Part shown: one piece after another, positions 25,858 to 34,908 of the stretch
Numbering within the stretch: position 1 is the first letter of the stretch
Layout of the letters: every line of letters starts with the position of its first letter
Assembly: GCF_002836205.1 (NCBI RefSeq)
Contig: NZ_PJBE01000012.1
Location: forward strand, 310,001 to 374,000
From: Shewanella sp. Choline-02u-19
GTDB lineage: Bacteria > Pseudomonadota > Gammaproteobacteria > Enterobacterales > Shewanellaceae
DNA length: 64,000 nt
Reading direction: 5' to 3'
Made by a program: the position numbers and the translations under genes
The notes under the pieces: generated by a model
The model's input: the letters and a program-made list of their open reading frames with translations, nothing else
What the model was told of the DNA's origin: nothing
Database searches by the model: none

Positions 25858-27330
25858 CTATGACTGCGAAACCACCTGTAGCTTGATATTAAACGTAGTG
25901 CCTTTTCCTGGCTGACTGCTAATTTCAATATCACACTGCAAGATCTCCAGTAACTGCCGCACGATGGCCAGTCCTACGCCTAATTGCGGTAATGCGGTTT
26001 GTTTTGCCATCATTGCGAGTGGTTTTTGCGTCATTCGCTTTAATGCTGTTAGCTCATGTTTATGCATACCTGAACCATTGTCGCTAACTTGTAGCCAAAC
26101 TTTATTTGTGGCCAGATCCCGGATGGTTTGGATCTTAATCATTCCCTGTTCTGGGGTGTAGCGTATGGCGTTATCAATTAAGTTGTTGAGGATCCGCAAC
26201 AATAGTTGTCGATCGGTGCGAACGGTTAAGTTGTGGCTGTCTACAAAGTTCAACATTACTTTTTTGCTGTTTGCTCTAGGCGCAAACGTTAACTGCAGCT
26301 CTTCCAGTAAATCGACCAGATGGAGCTCATTCCAATTTGGGGTTACTTGGCCATTTTCTAGCGCCTCTAACTCAAGCATTTGCCCTAAGAGTTGCTGCAG
26401 ATGTTGGCTGGCATTGGCTGCCACTTCGATTAAGTCGCTGCTACGTTCATGTGGTGGTAATAATAGCCAAGTGTCGATATAACCTTGCAGTGATGTGAGC
26501 GGGGTCTTTAAGTCGTGCGACAGGTGCAACATAAACTCATGCCGTTCTTCTTGCTGGCGGTTAATCGCTTGATGTTGCTGACTCAATGCTTCAAGTAAGG
26601 TATTTATATGGCTGCTGAGTTTATTGATTTCACTGCTGCCGGTGTATTGCCTTGGTAATACAACGCCAGCGTTTAACTGCTGGCTAGCGACTAAACGCAA
26701 GTCGTTTTCTAGGCGGCTGAGTGGGGCGGTAAATAACTTGAGCAGCAACACGAACAGTACCAAAGCGAAACCTATGGCGATTAAAATCGCAGTGGTCCAA
26801 AACTGTGGTGCTTGGTGCTCGCTGACAATTGACTGCCAAGCATCAAAGTCTTCCCCACCAATAATGACATAGAGATAACCCGTCTGTTGTCCGTCTGGTG
26901 CGAGTAATCTTGCGGCGGAGAAAATCTTATCTTTACTGGAAGATCTAGGATCGGTGCCGAGTAACGGCAAGTTTGCTCCCTGAATAAAATCATCAATGAT
27001 GTTGGTGTCAATTTGCGATTGCTTAATTTTTTCCTCTTTGGCGTCGTAGGCAATAACCTTGCCTTGGCGATCTAAGGTATAGATCTCAAAGCTCGGCCCC
27101 AATAACATAAAGTCGTGAAAGGCTTCTTTTAAGGCGGCATCAGAGGTGATCCCTTGCGAGAGGAGTGGATTGATATGCGCCATATGTTCAGCAAGATCTC
27201 GGTGTAATGATTGCTGAATTTGATTGCGGCTAAAGTCTTGGCTGAATTGTAACCACTGCCACAGTGCGATAAAGAGGATAAAAATAACTAAGGTGGCAGC
27301 CAATAATATGCGGCCAAATAAACTCTTCAT
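25858..27330 (-). CDS. Sensor histidine kinase
   Basis: 490-residue inner-membrane kinase. TM1 is at about 8-26, a periplasmic sensor loop at 27-177, and TM2 at about 178-200. A HAMP linker follows. The HisKA domain carries the phospho-acceptor His272 (LSHDLKTPL). The HATPase has the N box (NNLIDNAIRYTP), G1 (SDNGSGM) and G2 (GVGLAIVR). It lies 140 bp downstream of an OmpR-type response regulator on the same strand and should be its partner. A 91-bp piece of this gene, around the His272 codon, recurs almost unchanged at 18950-19040. The stimulus is unknown; spondin-domain proteins encoded upstream are candidate targets or partners. Confidence 0.93.
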   Translation of the reverse strand: MKSLFGRILLAATLVIFILFIALWQWLQFSQDFSRNQIQQSLHRDLAEHMAHINPLLSQGITSDAALKEAFHDFMLLGPSFEIYTLDRQGKVIAYDAKEEKIKQSQIDTNIIDDFIQGANLPLLGTDPRSSSKDKIFSAARLLAPDGQQTGYLYVIIGGEDFDAWQSIVSEHQAPQFWTTAILIAIGFALVLFVLLLKLFTAPLSRLENDLRLVASQQLNAGVVLPRQYTGSSEINKLSSHINTLLEALSQQHQAINRQQEERHEFMLHLSHDLKTPLTSLQGYIDTWLLLPPHERSSDLIEVAANASQHLQQLLGQMLELEALENGQVTPNWNELHLVDLLEELQLTFAPRANSKKVMLNFVDSHNLTVRTDRQLLLRILNNLIDNAIRYTPEQGMIKIQTIRDLATNKVWLQVSDNGSGMHKHELTALKRMTQKPLAMMAKQTALPQLGVGLAIVRQLLEILQCDIEISSQPGKGTTFNIKLQVVSQS

Positions 27331-27470
27331 TGGTTTTTCTCCGTCGCTAGCCGTGATGAACAGCGATTTCCATTTTGATGTTAGGTGATGCCGCGTGGAT
27401 ACTACTAGGCGTTATCATTTTCCGTTTAGGCTAGCCTTTACGATCATCTATGACGACTTTTCACCTCAAG

Positions 27471-28208
27471 CTAGGCAGTGGCTTGATTGGCTGGTGGGGT
27501 AAATTTATAGCCAACCCCCCAAACCGTTTTGACTAAATCGGCGGTGGATGAACTCTGCGCTAATTTGTTACGTAAGCGATTGATATGAGTATTAACGGTA
27601 TGTTCATAGCCAGAGTAGGAATAACCCCAAACGGCATCTAAAAGCTGCATGCGACTGAAAACCTGCTTAGGGTGCTGAGCAAGATAAAGTAATAGGTCAA
27701 ACTCTCGAGCTGTGAGTGCTAAGGTTTCATTAAAGGCGATAACTTCGCGGGTACTACAATTAATGGTGATGCCATTGAACTCTAATGAGTCATCTTGATG
27801 TTCAATCTGTTTACCTCGCCTCAGTAATGCTTTGACTCGAGCTCTGAGCTCTAACACGCTAAAAGGTTTTACAAGATAATCATCGGCACCGGACTCTAGA
27901 CCCAATACCACATCAGCTTCTGAGTCTCTCGCTGTTAGTAACATACAGGGGATCTCATTACCGGCTTCACGGATCTGTTGGCAAAGGGTAATGCCATCGC
28001 CGTCTGGTAACATTCTGTCCATTAAAATCAGATCGATCTGCTTGGTCGCTATCACTTGGTTAGCTTGCTGCAGAGTGGTGCAATGGGTGACTGTATGATT
28101 CATGCTTTTAAGGTTCAGCATGACCAGTTTTGCTAAGTCTTGTTCATCTTCAATCAATAATATTTTCTTGCTTGAAACAGAGGTGAAAGTGGTATTCGAT
28201 CTGTTCAT
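27471..28208 (-). CDS. OmpR/PhoB-family response regulator
   Basis: 245 residues. The receiver domain has the acidic pair in IEDEQD, phospho-acceptor Asp64 (LILMDRML), the switch Thr in LTARDS and Lys in VKPFS. The C-terminal winged-helix DNA-binding domain (LTAREFDLLLYLAQHP ... HINRLRNKL ... VWGVGYKF) is typical of the OmpR/PhoB class. It is followed by the histidine kinase gene and preceded, on the same strand with an 89-bp gap, by two spondin-domain genes. The four genes may form one operon. The first 12 residues are an extension ahead of the usual receiver start. Confidence 0.95.
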   Translation of the reverse strand: MNRSNTTFTSVSSKKILLIEDEQDLAKLVMLNLKSMNHTVTHCTTLQQANQVIATKQIDLILMDRMLPDGDGITLCQQIREAGNEIPCMLLTARDSEADVVLGLESGADDYLVKPFSVLELRARVKALLRRGKQIEHQDDSLEFNGITINCSTREVIAFNETLALTAREFDLLLYLAQHPKQVFSRMQLLDAVWGYSYSGYEHTVNTHINRLRNKLAQSSSTADLVKTVWGVGYKFTPPANQATA

Positions 28209-28297
28209 GACGAGCTCCCAAAGGCGATCCCTTTTAACAAGACCTACCTTTAAGAACTTTTATTTCGATAATTTTTTAATCAATTAAGCATTGGCGA

Positions 28298-29029
28298 CTA
28301 TTTAGTGCGCGTGATCTTAATCATCATAACGGGATTGTCGAAGCGATGAGAAGCTGACAATACCGAATCAGTGAGTCCATCATCAGCACTTATTACACCG
28401 GGATGACCATGGACTTTGTCGTTATCATCGCGGGCTGCATTAAAGCCTTCACCGCCATCAGCAGGCCCAGGTATTGTCCCTTTTTCTTCAGAGTTAGCCT
28501 CAGTGCCAGCATCGTATGCAATGACTCGCAATGTGGTTGTGTCATCAACAGCCAATGTTGAAAGATTAAAACCTGTAGTGCCTGCGAAAGCATCATTAGT
28601 GTTAACGAGCATAGTGACGATAGACAGGTCTGCTACGCTTGATTGCTCTAGGCTCATTGTTATTGATTGAGTGGCGCCTGGCACTAAGACTCCGTCGCCG
28701 CTAAAGAGCTCATTGACACCCGTTTCGCCTGCGAGTTCACTACTATCACCCGATTCAGCTAGGGTCTCGAGTGCAACACTGGCTGCCATGCCAGTACTCC
28801 AAAGTCGACTACCGCTCTCTTGAGCCACGACAGCGACCGGAGACATTGGCTGGTTAGCCGTTAAGTTGGTTATCATCACACTGTAGTCTTGCATCACAGG
28901 TGCCACGACGGGCGGCTCGACGGGTGCAGATGAATCATTGTCGTTATCAGAGCAGCCCGCTAAGCTCATGGCTGCAACAGCGATGATTGCCGTGGCACTG
29001 TATTTAAAGTTCAGTTTAGGATAGTTCAT
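28298..29029 (-). CDS. Spondin-domain lipoprotein
   Basis: 243 residues. The signal sequence ends in a lipobox (MSLAGC; Cys26), followed by an acidic Asp/Asn/Pro linker, so it is an exported lipoprotein. The body matches the bacterial spondin_N pattern: YSVMITNLTANQPMSPV, a central segment DLSIVTMLVNTNDAFAG, and RVIAYDAGTEANSE, then HGHPG and a C-terminal hydrophobic strand. These are the same landmarks as in the neighbouring gene at 29041-29742, which is 12 bp upstream. Function of bacterial spondin-domain proteins is not established; surface adhesion is a suggestion from the eukaryotic domain. The linkage to a two-component system is notable. Confidence 0.85.
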   Translation of the reverse strand: MNYPKLNFKYSATAIIAVAAMSLAGCSDNDNDSSAPVEPPVVAPVMQDYSVMITNLTANQPMSPVAVVAQESGSRLWSTGMAASVALETLAESGDSSELAGETGVNELFSGDGVLVPGATQSITMSLEQSSVADLSIVTMLVNTNDAFAGTTGFNLSTLAVDDTTTLRVIAYDAGTEANSEEKGTIPGPADGGEGFNAARDDNDKVHGHPGVISADDGLTDSVLSASHRFDNPVMMIKITRTK

Positions 29030-29040
29030 AGTTTGATCTC

Positions 29041-29742
29041 CTATTTCACGACAACAGTCACTCGAGCTACAGGGTTTAACCAGCGATGAACACGGCTGTC
29101 TAAATCACTTGTGCCAGCATTTACGTCAGTATCACCTAACACACCAGGGTGAATATGCACTTTATCATTGCTACTGCTATCCATTACGCCAGTGGCGTTC
29201 ATGCCGCCATCGCCACCAGGTGCTGCTGGGATCCCAGGCGTTCCTGCTGCTCCGCCACCATTAATGATCTCATCATTGGCTTCGGTACCAGCATCATAGG
29301 CATTAAGGGTAAAAGTATAAGTGCCAGCTTCCGTTGGGATCTTCCAAGCATCTAAGCCGACAAATGCATCGTTAGTCGGCAATACCATCGCGGTAATCGA
29401 TAAGTGCGTCATTTCACCACTATCGAGCATAATGCTTGCAACTTTAGCACTCGGCGCCAGTAGTCCCATCGCAGGGTTGGCTATCGTCACACCGCCTGCA
29501 CCTGTAACAGCAGCATCTAGATCGCCAATATCACCCCCTTCAGCCATTTTTTGTAGCGCAGGCGTTGCCATCTCACCGGCCTGAAATAGATGGCTATCCA
29601 TATCATGTGCAGCAATGAGTAACGGGGTAAAATAGTTACCGTGGGTTAGATTTGTCACACTGATTTCAAGCTCTGCAGCGGTTGCAGGCAGGCTCATTAA
29701 ACTTCCTAGTATGAGGGCTTTGGTTACGTGGTTAACATTCAT
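29041..29742 (-). CDS. Secreted spondin-domain protein
   Basis: 233 residues with an ordinary signal peptide (ends at LPATAAE). The spondin_N landmarks are LEISVTNLTHGNYFTPL, MTHLSITAMVLPTNDAFVG, LNAYDAGTEANDE, HIHPGVLG and a closing strand VARVTVVVK. It differs from the downstream paralog by lacking a lipobox, so one is likely soluble and the other lipid-anchored. It is the first gene of the apparent operon with the second spondin gene and the two-component system. The repeated Gly-rich stretch near residue 170 looks like a flexible loop. Confidence 0.87.
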   Translation of the reverse strand: MNVNHVTKALILGSLMSLPATAAELEISVTNLTHGNYFTPLLIAAHDMDSHLFQAGEMATPALQKMAEGGDIGDLDAAVTGAGGVTIANPAMGLLAPSAKVASIMLDSGEMTHLSITAMVLPTNDAFVGLDAWKIPTEAGTYTFTLNAYDAGTEANDEIINGGGAAGTPGIPAAPGGDGGMNATGVMDSSSNDKVHIHPGVLGDTDVNAGTSDLDSRVHRWLNPVARVTVVVK

Positions 29743-29872
29743 GGTATATCTCCGTTGTCTGAATAGTTAAAGCATGACGACGGGATATCACCTGAGTATC
29801 TCCAAATAATCACAAAAGTATAACAATGGTAAGTGAGTCACTGCTTAATCATTTTTTCAGCGTTTTATTGTC
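29743..29872 (-). promoter_or_regulatory. Presumed promoter region of the spondin/two-component operon
   Basis: About 130 bases upstream of the first spondin gene on the minus strand, bounded on the other side by an EAL remnant. No hexamer pair stands out clearly, so this is positional inference. Confidence 0.3.
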
Positions 29873-30031
29873 ATGGATAACGAGACCGTGGCGGAGTTTA
29901 TTGAAACCCAAGAGATTATTGTTAAGCTCAAGCTAATTGGGGTCAACTACGCCAAGGGCTATGCTATCGGTCGGCCAAAGGCTCTAGATTCTTACCAGCC
30001 AATTAATGCGCTGCTGCAACGGTCGGCATAG
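29873..30031 (+). pseudogene. Remnant of an EAL-domain c-di-GMP phosphodiesterase (C-terminus)
   Basis: A 52-codon open stretch ending in TAG reads AEFIETQEI..KLKLIGVNYAKGYAIGRPKAL. This is the last helix-strand of an EAL domain (compare AEGVET...L...GCYVIQGYYFAKP in the protein at 3741-8234). No EAL domain precedes it: the upstream bases are the spondin promoter region. It is therefore a truncated gene end, with no ribosome site before its ATG. Confidence 0.75.
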
Positions 30032-30095
30032 CGATAGTTGCGGTTTAACGCTTTATATGTGAATTTGGGGTTATCGCGATAAATGTGGATTAAAT

Positions 30096-30899
30096 ATGAA
30101 TAGCTTCAAAGACAAAGTCATTATTGTTACGGGGGCCTCAGAAGGTATTGGGCGTGCCTTAGCCATTGCACTTGCGCCCTTAGGTTGTCAGTTAGTGATT
30201 AGTGCTCGTAATCAACAGCGATTAGCGTCCTTAGCATCGGAGCTCACAATATTAGGATTGCCGCCTTTGGTGTGTGCAGCCGATTTAGCGCAACCGTCAC
30301 AGTGCAAAAGTTTAATTGAAGCATGTATAGCGCGTTTTGGGCGTTTAGATATTCTAATCAATAATGCCGGCATGACAATGTGGTCACGCTTTGATGAACT
30401 GACAGACTTAAGCGTGTTATCTCAAATAATGCAGGTAAACTACTTGGCCCCAGCCTATCTTAGTCATGCCGCGATCCCCTATCTTAAACAGACTGAAGGT
30501 CAGATTGTTGCCGTGGCTTCGATTACTGGAATGACAGGAGTACCCGCTCGTAGCGGTTATGCCGCTTCTAAACATGCGGTGATTGGCTTCTTTGATTCGT
30601 TGAGAATTGAGTTAAGCGACGATAATGTTGCGGTGACAGTGATCTGCCCAGATTTTGTTGTGACTCAAACCCATAAAAGAGCCCTAGATGGTCAAGGAAA
30701 CCCTTTGGGGACCACGCCAATGCAAGAGTCTAAAATCATGACGGCTGACCGATGTGCACAGCTAATGCTACCCGCAATAGCGCAGCGTAAACGATTGTTG
30801 ATTACCTCATTTAGAGGTCGTATAGGACGATTTTTTAAAATAATCGCCCCCGGCCTGATCGACAAAATCACTCGTAATGCCATTGCATCAGGCCGTTAG
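30096..30899 (+). CDS. Short-chain dehydrogenase/reductase (SDR)
   Basis: 267-residue cytoplasmic NAD(P)-dependent oxidoreductase of the classical SDR type. The nucleotide-binding TGASEGIG motif begins at residue 12, the NNAG motif is near residue 88, and the catalytic Ser-Tyr-Lys includes YAASK (Tyr155, Lys159). The C-terminal part (FRGRIGRFFKIIAPGLIDKI) is basic and hydrophobic, as in members thought to act on lipids or steroids, but the substrate cannot be told. It appears to be a single gene. Confidence 0.93.
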   Translation: MNSFKDKVIIVTGASEGIGRALAIALAPLGCQLVISARNQQRLASLASELTILGLPPLVCAADLAQPSQCKSLIEACIARFGRLDILINNAGMTMWSRFDELTDLSVLSQIMQVNYLAPAYLSHAAIPYLKQTEGQIVAVASITGMTGVPARSGYAASKHAVIGFFDSLRIELSDDNVAVTVICPDFVVTQTHKRALDGQGNPLGTTPMQESKIMTADRCAQLMLPAIAQRKRLLITSFRGRIGRFFKIIAPGLIDKITRNAIASGR

Positions 30900-30917
30900 C
30901 GAATCAATTAATCACGG

Positions 30918-31136
30918 TTACTTATTAAGATGCTTAACGATAGCGGCTGCCGCATCCTCTTTAGTCGTTGCACTTTTGGTTGGTTCAATGGTTATCGCTG
31001 GCGTATGGCCAGTCATATTTTCTGCAATATGTAACCAATCAGGATGCCAATAAAATGAGGTGCCCGCTAAGGTATCCCAATTATGGACGCCAGATGTTTC
31101 GCCTTGATAGACAAGATCGCCAAGTGAATATTTCAT
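30918..31136 (-). CDS. Small protein of unknown function
   Basis: 72 residues, no signal peptide, membrane helix or known domain recognised. Composition is ordinary, with several aromatic residues in the first half (NWDTLAGTSFYWHPDWLHIAE). AGGGA precedes the ATG by six bases. It is convergent with the SDR gene with a 18-bp gap. The balanced composition and ribosome site support a real gene, but function is unknown. Confidence 0.6.
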   Translation of the reverse strand: MKYSLGDLVYQGETSGVHNWDTLAGTSFYWHPDWLHIAENMTGHTPAITIEPTKSATTKEDAAAAIVKHLNK

Positions 31137-31414
31137 AATTATCCCTAGTTTTTAAGTTTAAGTAAAAAACTGTATTTTAATCATAATGATATCTATATTT
31201 CATTACCGCACTGATTAATACTTAGCCACAGAATGCGCTAACAAAGGCTGAATTTGTGCTGGCTAGATCACAAAAATTAAGATTAATTACTTGATGTTAG
31301 CTTGAATTTGTTGAGCATTCAAAGATGATAAGCCTTATGACCATTAAAGCGAGTTAATGTTTGAAAGAGATATTTCTATTAAATGATATGTATTTCGGTT
31401 AGAGGTTTATCAAT
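31137..31414. other. Non-coding stretch
   Basis: About 280 bases upstream of the small gene on the minus strand. It must contain that gene's promoter. No other element recognised. Confidence 0.4.
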
Positions 31415-31440
31415 AAAAAGCCCAGCGAATAGTTGGGCTT
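31415..31440 (-). terminator. Terminator of the 999-residue lipoprotein gene
   Basis: An AAGCCCA / TGGGCTT stem, 14 bases after the stop codon on the minus strand, is followed on that strand by TTTTT. Confidence 0.8.
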
Positions 31441-31454
31441 GGTCTTAGGGTTCG

Positions 31455-34454
31455 TTAGTTGTTGGTTATATCGAGGTTGATTAACCACCATGCTCTAGAT
31501 TGAATATCGCCATACTCGATAACTCCACCAGGTCGATAAGGCTTAGCAAAGTGCACCAGTACAATGGGAGTTCTAGTTTGATATCTTCCAGGTTCAGTAA
31601 ACCAAGCGTTAAATGGATCGCTCTTATTTAGGCTAACAGTGACCTCAGAGCTTACTGGTTGAGTCAGCCCTGGGCAGGTGTGAATGCTTTTAGAGGTAAT
31701 AGGGAATCCAACTTGGCTACCGTCACTGCAATGACTGGTATTTTGCAGCCTTAATGTCACGAGGGTACAGCCTTTATAAGTGGCAGGGTCTTTACAAACT
31801 AGAACCGTCATCGTTGAATAGCCAGTGCTTTGCTCACCAGTATCATGGTTCTTAAGCTCTTTTCTACCACCAAAAGCGGAGAAATAAGAAACTTCATTAG
31901 CTGCAATAGAGATTGGCGATATAATCTGCTTATCAGCAGCATCAAAACTGATAGTCGCTTCTTCCCCTAAACCTGACTTTATTCCAGCTACGTGTAGCTT
32001 GTAAGTTATGGACGCTGGTTTATAGTTTTGCCCGCCGTCGTCATTAACTTCTATGGTTAGGTAGGCATTTTCTCCTGATTTAGCGTAGGTATGTAGTTTG
32101 ATATCACCATTGCTGTGGAGTTCTGCAAACTCAGGAGAGACGGTTAAAGGAAAGCGGAACGTTAATTCACCGAATTGGTTATCCATCGTTGGCGCTTCGA
32201 CATTTCGATCTGGATAGAAAATTACTTGTTGATTGATATTATCTATCTCAAGACCTGGGTGTTTGGCTTTCTCAATATTTACGCTAAACGAACGGATTGT
32301 GCGTTCAAAGTTTCGACTTTCTTCGATAACACTCACTTGCACAAGACCTGCGCCTTTTACAGATAATTCCCCCGTTTGAGTATTAGCGATAACCACGTTA
32401 GCGGCTTGGAGATCACCATAATAACTAATCTGGCTGTTAGGCCCTCGCCCAATAATCGTGGGAGCAGCAAGCTTGCCGTCAGGAGAATACTCACCTGTGA
32501 TTAGTTTATTTGTGAGTGCGAGTTCAGAATTTTCGACAGCCTTATCGATAATAATATTAAACTCAGCTTTTTGTGGTAAATGACCTGCATCACCTGGATC
32601 AGTGACTATAAATGTAGCATTACCAGCATTATGTATAGTTAACGTACGAGCAGTTTCATTGATGGAAACAACGTCAGTCTGACCGTGTTTAAATTGCCAT
32701 TGCAATTGACCAATACTACCCGATATTGGAATATCAAGCTCACGCTCTGAAGAGTAAGGGATACGTATTGAAGCAATAGACAAGCTACCACTTAATGGAG
32801 AAACATCGACAAAAAAGCGTTCCGTGACACTGTGATAATAATCGTCTCCAGCATCAACAGCAGTTATCCAGCCTCGTCCAGCGCCGACTAAAGTGATAAT
32901 GCCAGTAGTAGAGTCCTGGTTGAAAACATGATCGCCGCTATTATCTATGGTGAAACTCATACTCCCTTTGTTGTTTAATACGGTGGGAGTAAAAGTAGCA
33001 TTATGAGTGTAATCAATTCTAGTATTGGTAAGTAAAAGAGTCGTGTTGGTTTTCTTGTCGATTGAAACACTAAATGTTTTTTGTTGTTTTTCCCAGAAAT
33101 CACCTCCATCATCCGTTACTAGCACCTCCACTTTACCAGGCTTTAATATCGTCATTTTTCCAGTATTCGGTTCAACCAGGACAACATCAGTTGCACTATT
33201 ATCAGTAAGGTTGAAATGCAGTTGGCCATGGACACCAATTACTTGAGGTAGAAGCTGTGAGTTTGCTTGATAGCGGCTTTCGATTGCCAAGCTATTAAGT
33301 GAATTATCATTAATACGTGTGACTTTGATATTAATAACTTTACTACTGCTGGCATAGTTCTGGTTGCCGCTATCAGTGACTGTTACTTGAGTTTCCCCAA
33401 TGCTTTCAAAGCTAAACAGACCCTTTACATCATCAATAATATTGATGATGTCATTATTTACATTGTCGGTCACAGCGAAATGTAGAGTTCCTTTTGCAGC
33501 TGAAACCGGAATTTCATACTGAGTGTCCACGCTATACTGCACTATGATATCTTGGACTTGTAACTCAAGATTACTTGCTTGATTAATCTGTACTTTAAAG
33601 CGTTGCATTGCGATGGGTGAGTGGTGTTGCAGTGCTTCTTGCTGGACTTGGATTTCTGTTGTACCAGCTCCAATAATACTCATCTCTCCAGTGTCAGAGT
33701 CGACTTTAACGACGTTAGAATTGGTATCTTTGACGAGTGAGTAATGGATAACTTGGGCTGGAGCACCACTATATACAGGTAGAAGTTTAGCGCCGATAAC
33801 AAATGGTTTGTTTTTAATATCTTTAAAGCTGGCGGATAAGCTTGATGCTGGTTCAATAGTAATATTGAATTTTTGGGTGTCTTGTTGGTAATTGCGGCCA
33901 CCATCATCGGTAACATCAACTGAAACTGTTCCGCTGCCCCAGATCAAAAACTCACCAGCTAGGTCAATCAGTACGACTTGATCGCTTTGATCTGCACTGA
34001 GCTCATATTCTAGTTCACCTAAAGCGCCACTAGCAAAGGCTTGATGACGTGTCGCTTCTTGATAAATTAGGCTTAGATCATTTGTCAGTATCGGTGCACG
34101 AGGTGCTTTTTCTACCGTGACATTGAAGCGTATACGGCCTGGCAGATATTGGTTATTACCACTGTCTATAGCGATAACTTCAGTTGAACCTGCATTTAGT
34201 ACAGATAAGCCTTGCTTATCTGTTGATATTTGCAATACATCGTCAGCCGCACCCTCTGCAACCTGGTAACTTATGGTTCCAATTTTACCGGTAATATTCG
34301 TTGTGATAGCAAGCTGAGGTGCAAACGTCTGTGTGATATCAAGGATCTTAAATCCAGGGTGCGATTGTTTTTGTGGCACGGTATCAGTGTCTTCTGAACC
34401 ACCGCCTCCACATGCGGTTAGTAACAGAAGTAACAGCAGATTTACGTATTTCAT
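31455..34454 (-). CDS. Large lipoprotein with nine tandem Ig-like repeats
   Basis: 999 residues. The signal sequence ends at a lipobox (LLTAC, Cys15) followed by a Gly-rich spacer, so the protein is lipid-anchored. About nine repeats of roughly 85-100 residues follow. Each ends with a strand pair such as VTDDGGRNYQ...FNITIE, VTDSGNQNY...INIKVT, VTDDGGDFWE...FSVSID, VNDDGGQNY...YKLHV. This is the look of bacterial Ig-like or cadherin-like repeat domains. The last 170 residues form a distinct domain with four conserved-looking cysteines (LVCKDPATYKGC, HCSDG, HTCPG). No enzyme motif is visible. A surface or adhesive role is possible but unproven. It is monocistronic. Confidence 0.8.
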   Translation of the reverse strand: MKYVNLLLLLLLTACGGGGSEDTDTVPQKQSHPGFKILDITQTFAPQLAITTNITGKIGTISYQVAEGAADDVLQISTDKQGLSVLNAGSTEVIAIDSGNNQYLPGRIRFNVTVEKAPRAPILTNDLSLIYQEATRHQAFASGALGELEYELSADQSDQVVLIDLAGEFLIWGSGTVSVDVTDDGGRNYQQDTQKFNITIEPASSLSASFKDIKNKPFVIGAKLLPVYSGAPAQVIHYSLVKDTNSNVVKVDSDTGEMSIIGAGTTEIQVQQEALQHHSPIAMQRFKVQINQASNLELQVQDIIVQYSVDTQYEIPVSAAKGTLHFAVTDNVNNDIINIIDDVKGLFSFESIGETQVTVTDSGNQNYASSSKVINIKVTRINDNSLNSLAIESRYQANSQLLPQVIGVHGQLHFNLTDNSATDVVLVEPNTGKMTILKPGKVEVLVTDDGGDFWEKQQKTFSVSIDKKTNTTLLLTNTRIDYTHNATFTPTVLNNKGSMSFTIDNSGDHVFNQDSTTGIITLVGAGRGWITAVDAGDDYYHSVTERFFVDVSPLSGSLSIASIRIPYSSERELDIPISGSIGQLQWQFKHGQTDVVSINETARTLTIHNAGNATFIVTDPGDAGHLPQKAEFNIIIDKAVENSELALTNKLITGEYSPDGKLAAPTIIGRGPNSQISYYGDLQAANVVIANTQTGELSVKGAGLVQVSVIEESRNFERTIRSFSVNIEKAKHPGLEIDNINQQVIFYPDRNVEAPTMDNQFGELTFRFPLTVSPEFAELHSNGDIKLHTYAKSGENAYLTIEVNDDGGQNYKPASITYKLHVAGIKSGLGEEATISFDAADKQIISPISIAANEVSYFSAFGGRKELKNHDTGEQSTGYSTMTVLVCKDPATYKGCTLVTLRLQNTSHCSDGSQVGFPITSKSIHTCPGLTQPVSSEVTVSLNKSDPFNAWFTEPGRYQTRTPIVLVHFAKPYRPGGVIEYGDIQSRAWWLINLDITNN

Positions 34455-34856
34455 AAAGCCTGCAGCTTAAAATTGAAGCGGGAGTATACGTTTGTGGTGA
34501 ATATGCTGCAACGCGATGCTTTGCTGTTATTAAATGTTGGTTTTTTGTTTTATTTGGTAGAGTGTTCTATATGCAATGTAGAAATTACTAATAGTATATT
34601 TTTCAACCTTAGCATTTGATTAATATGAAAAAGTATCTAGTACCCGTGTTTCTAGTAGGTGGTTTTATGCAGCGTAGTTGCATTTAAATAAATCGCGATC
34701 TAGATCACGTTTTTGTAATCGATATAGTTTCGCTGGTGACAATACGGCTGGGGGATATTGGTATAGAGCTTTATGACCGTCAGTATCTAAAGGTCATTAG
34801 TGATTCAATTACAATTTTCTCGCCATACGTCGGAAATTACTACAAATGTTCGCTAT
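34455..34856. other. Upstream region of the repeat lipoprotein gene
   Basis: About 400 bases with no supported gene. A CRP-like palindrome lies at 34694-34709, roughly 240 bases upstream of the lipoprotein start on the minus strand. Confidence 0.45.
34694..34709. promoter_or_regulatory. CRP-like palindrome
   Basis: CGCGA-TCTAGA-TCACG matches TGTGA-N6-TCACA at 7 of 10 half-site positions, with A-rich and T-rich flanks as in the CRP consensus. It is distant from the nearest start codon, so function is uncertain. Confidence 0.3.
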
Positions 34857-34884
34857 AAAAAAGCCCAGTTTTCACTGGGCTTTT
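34857..34884 (-). terminator. Terminator of purD
   Basis: A GCCCAGT / ACTGGGC stem with a TTTC loop and flanking A and T runs; on the minus strand it follows the purD stop codon by about 25 bases and ends in a T tract. Confidence 0.9.
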
Positions 34885-34908
34885 AATTGAGATTAAATGC
34901 TTAGCGAT

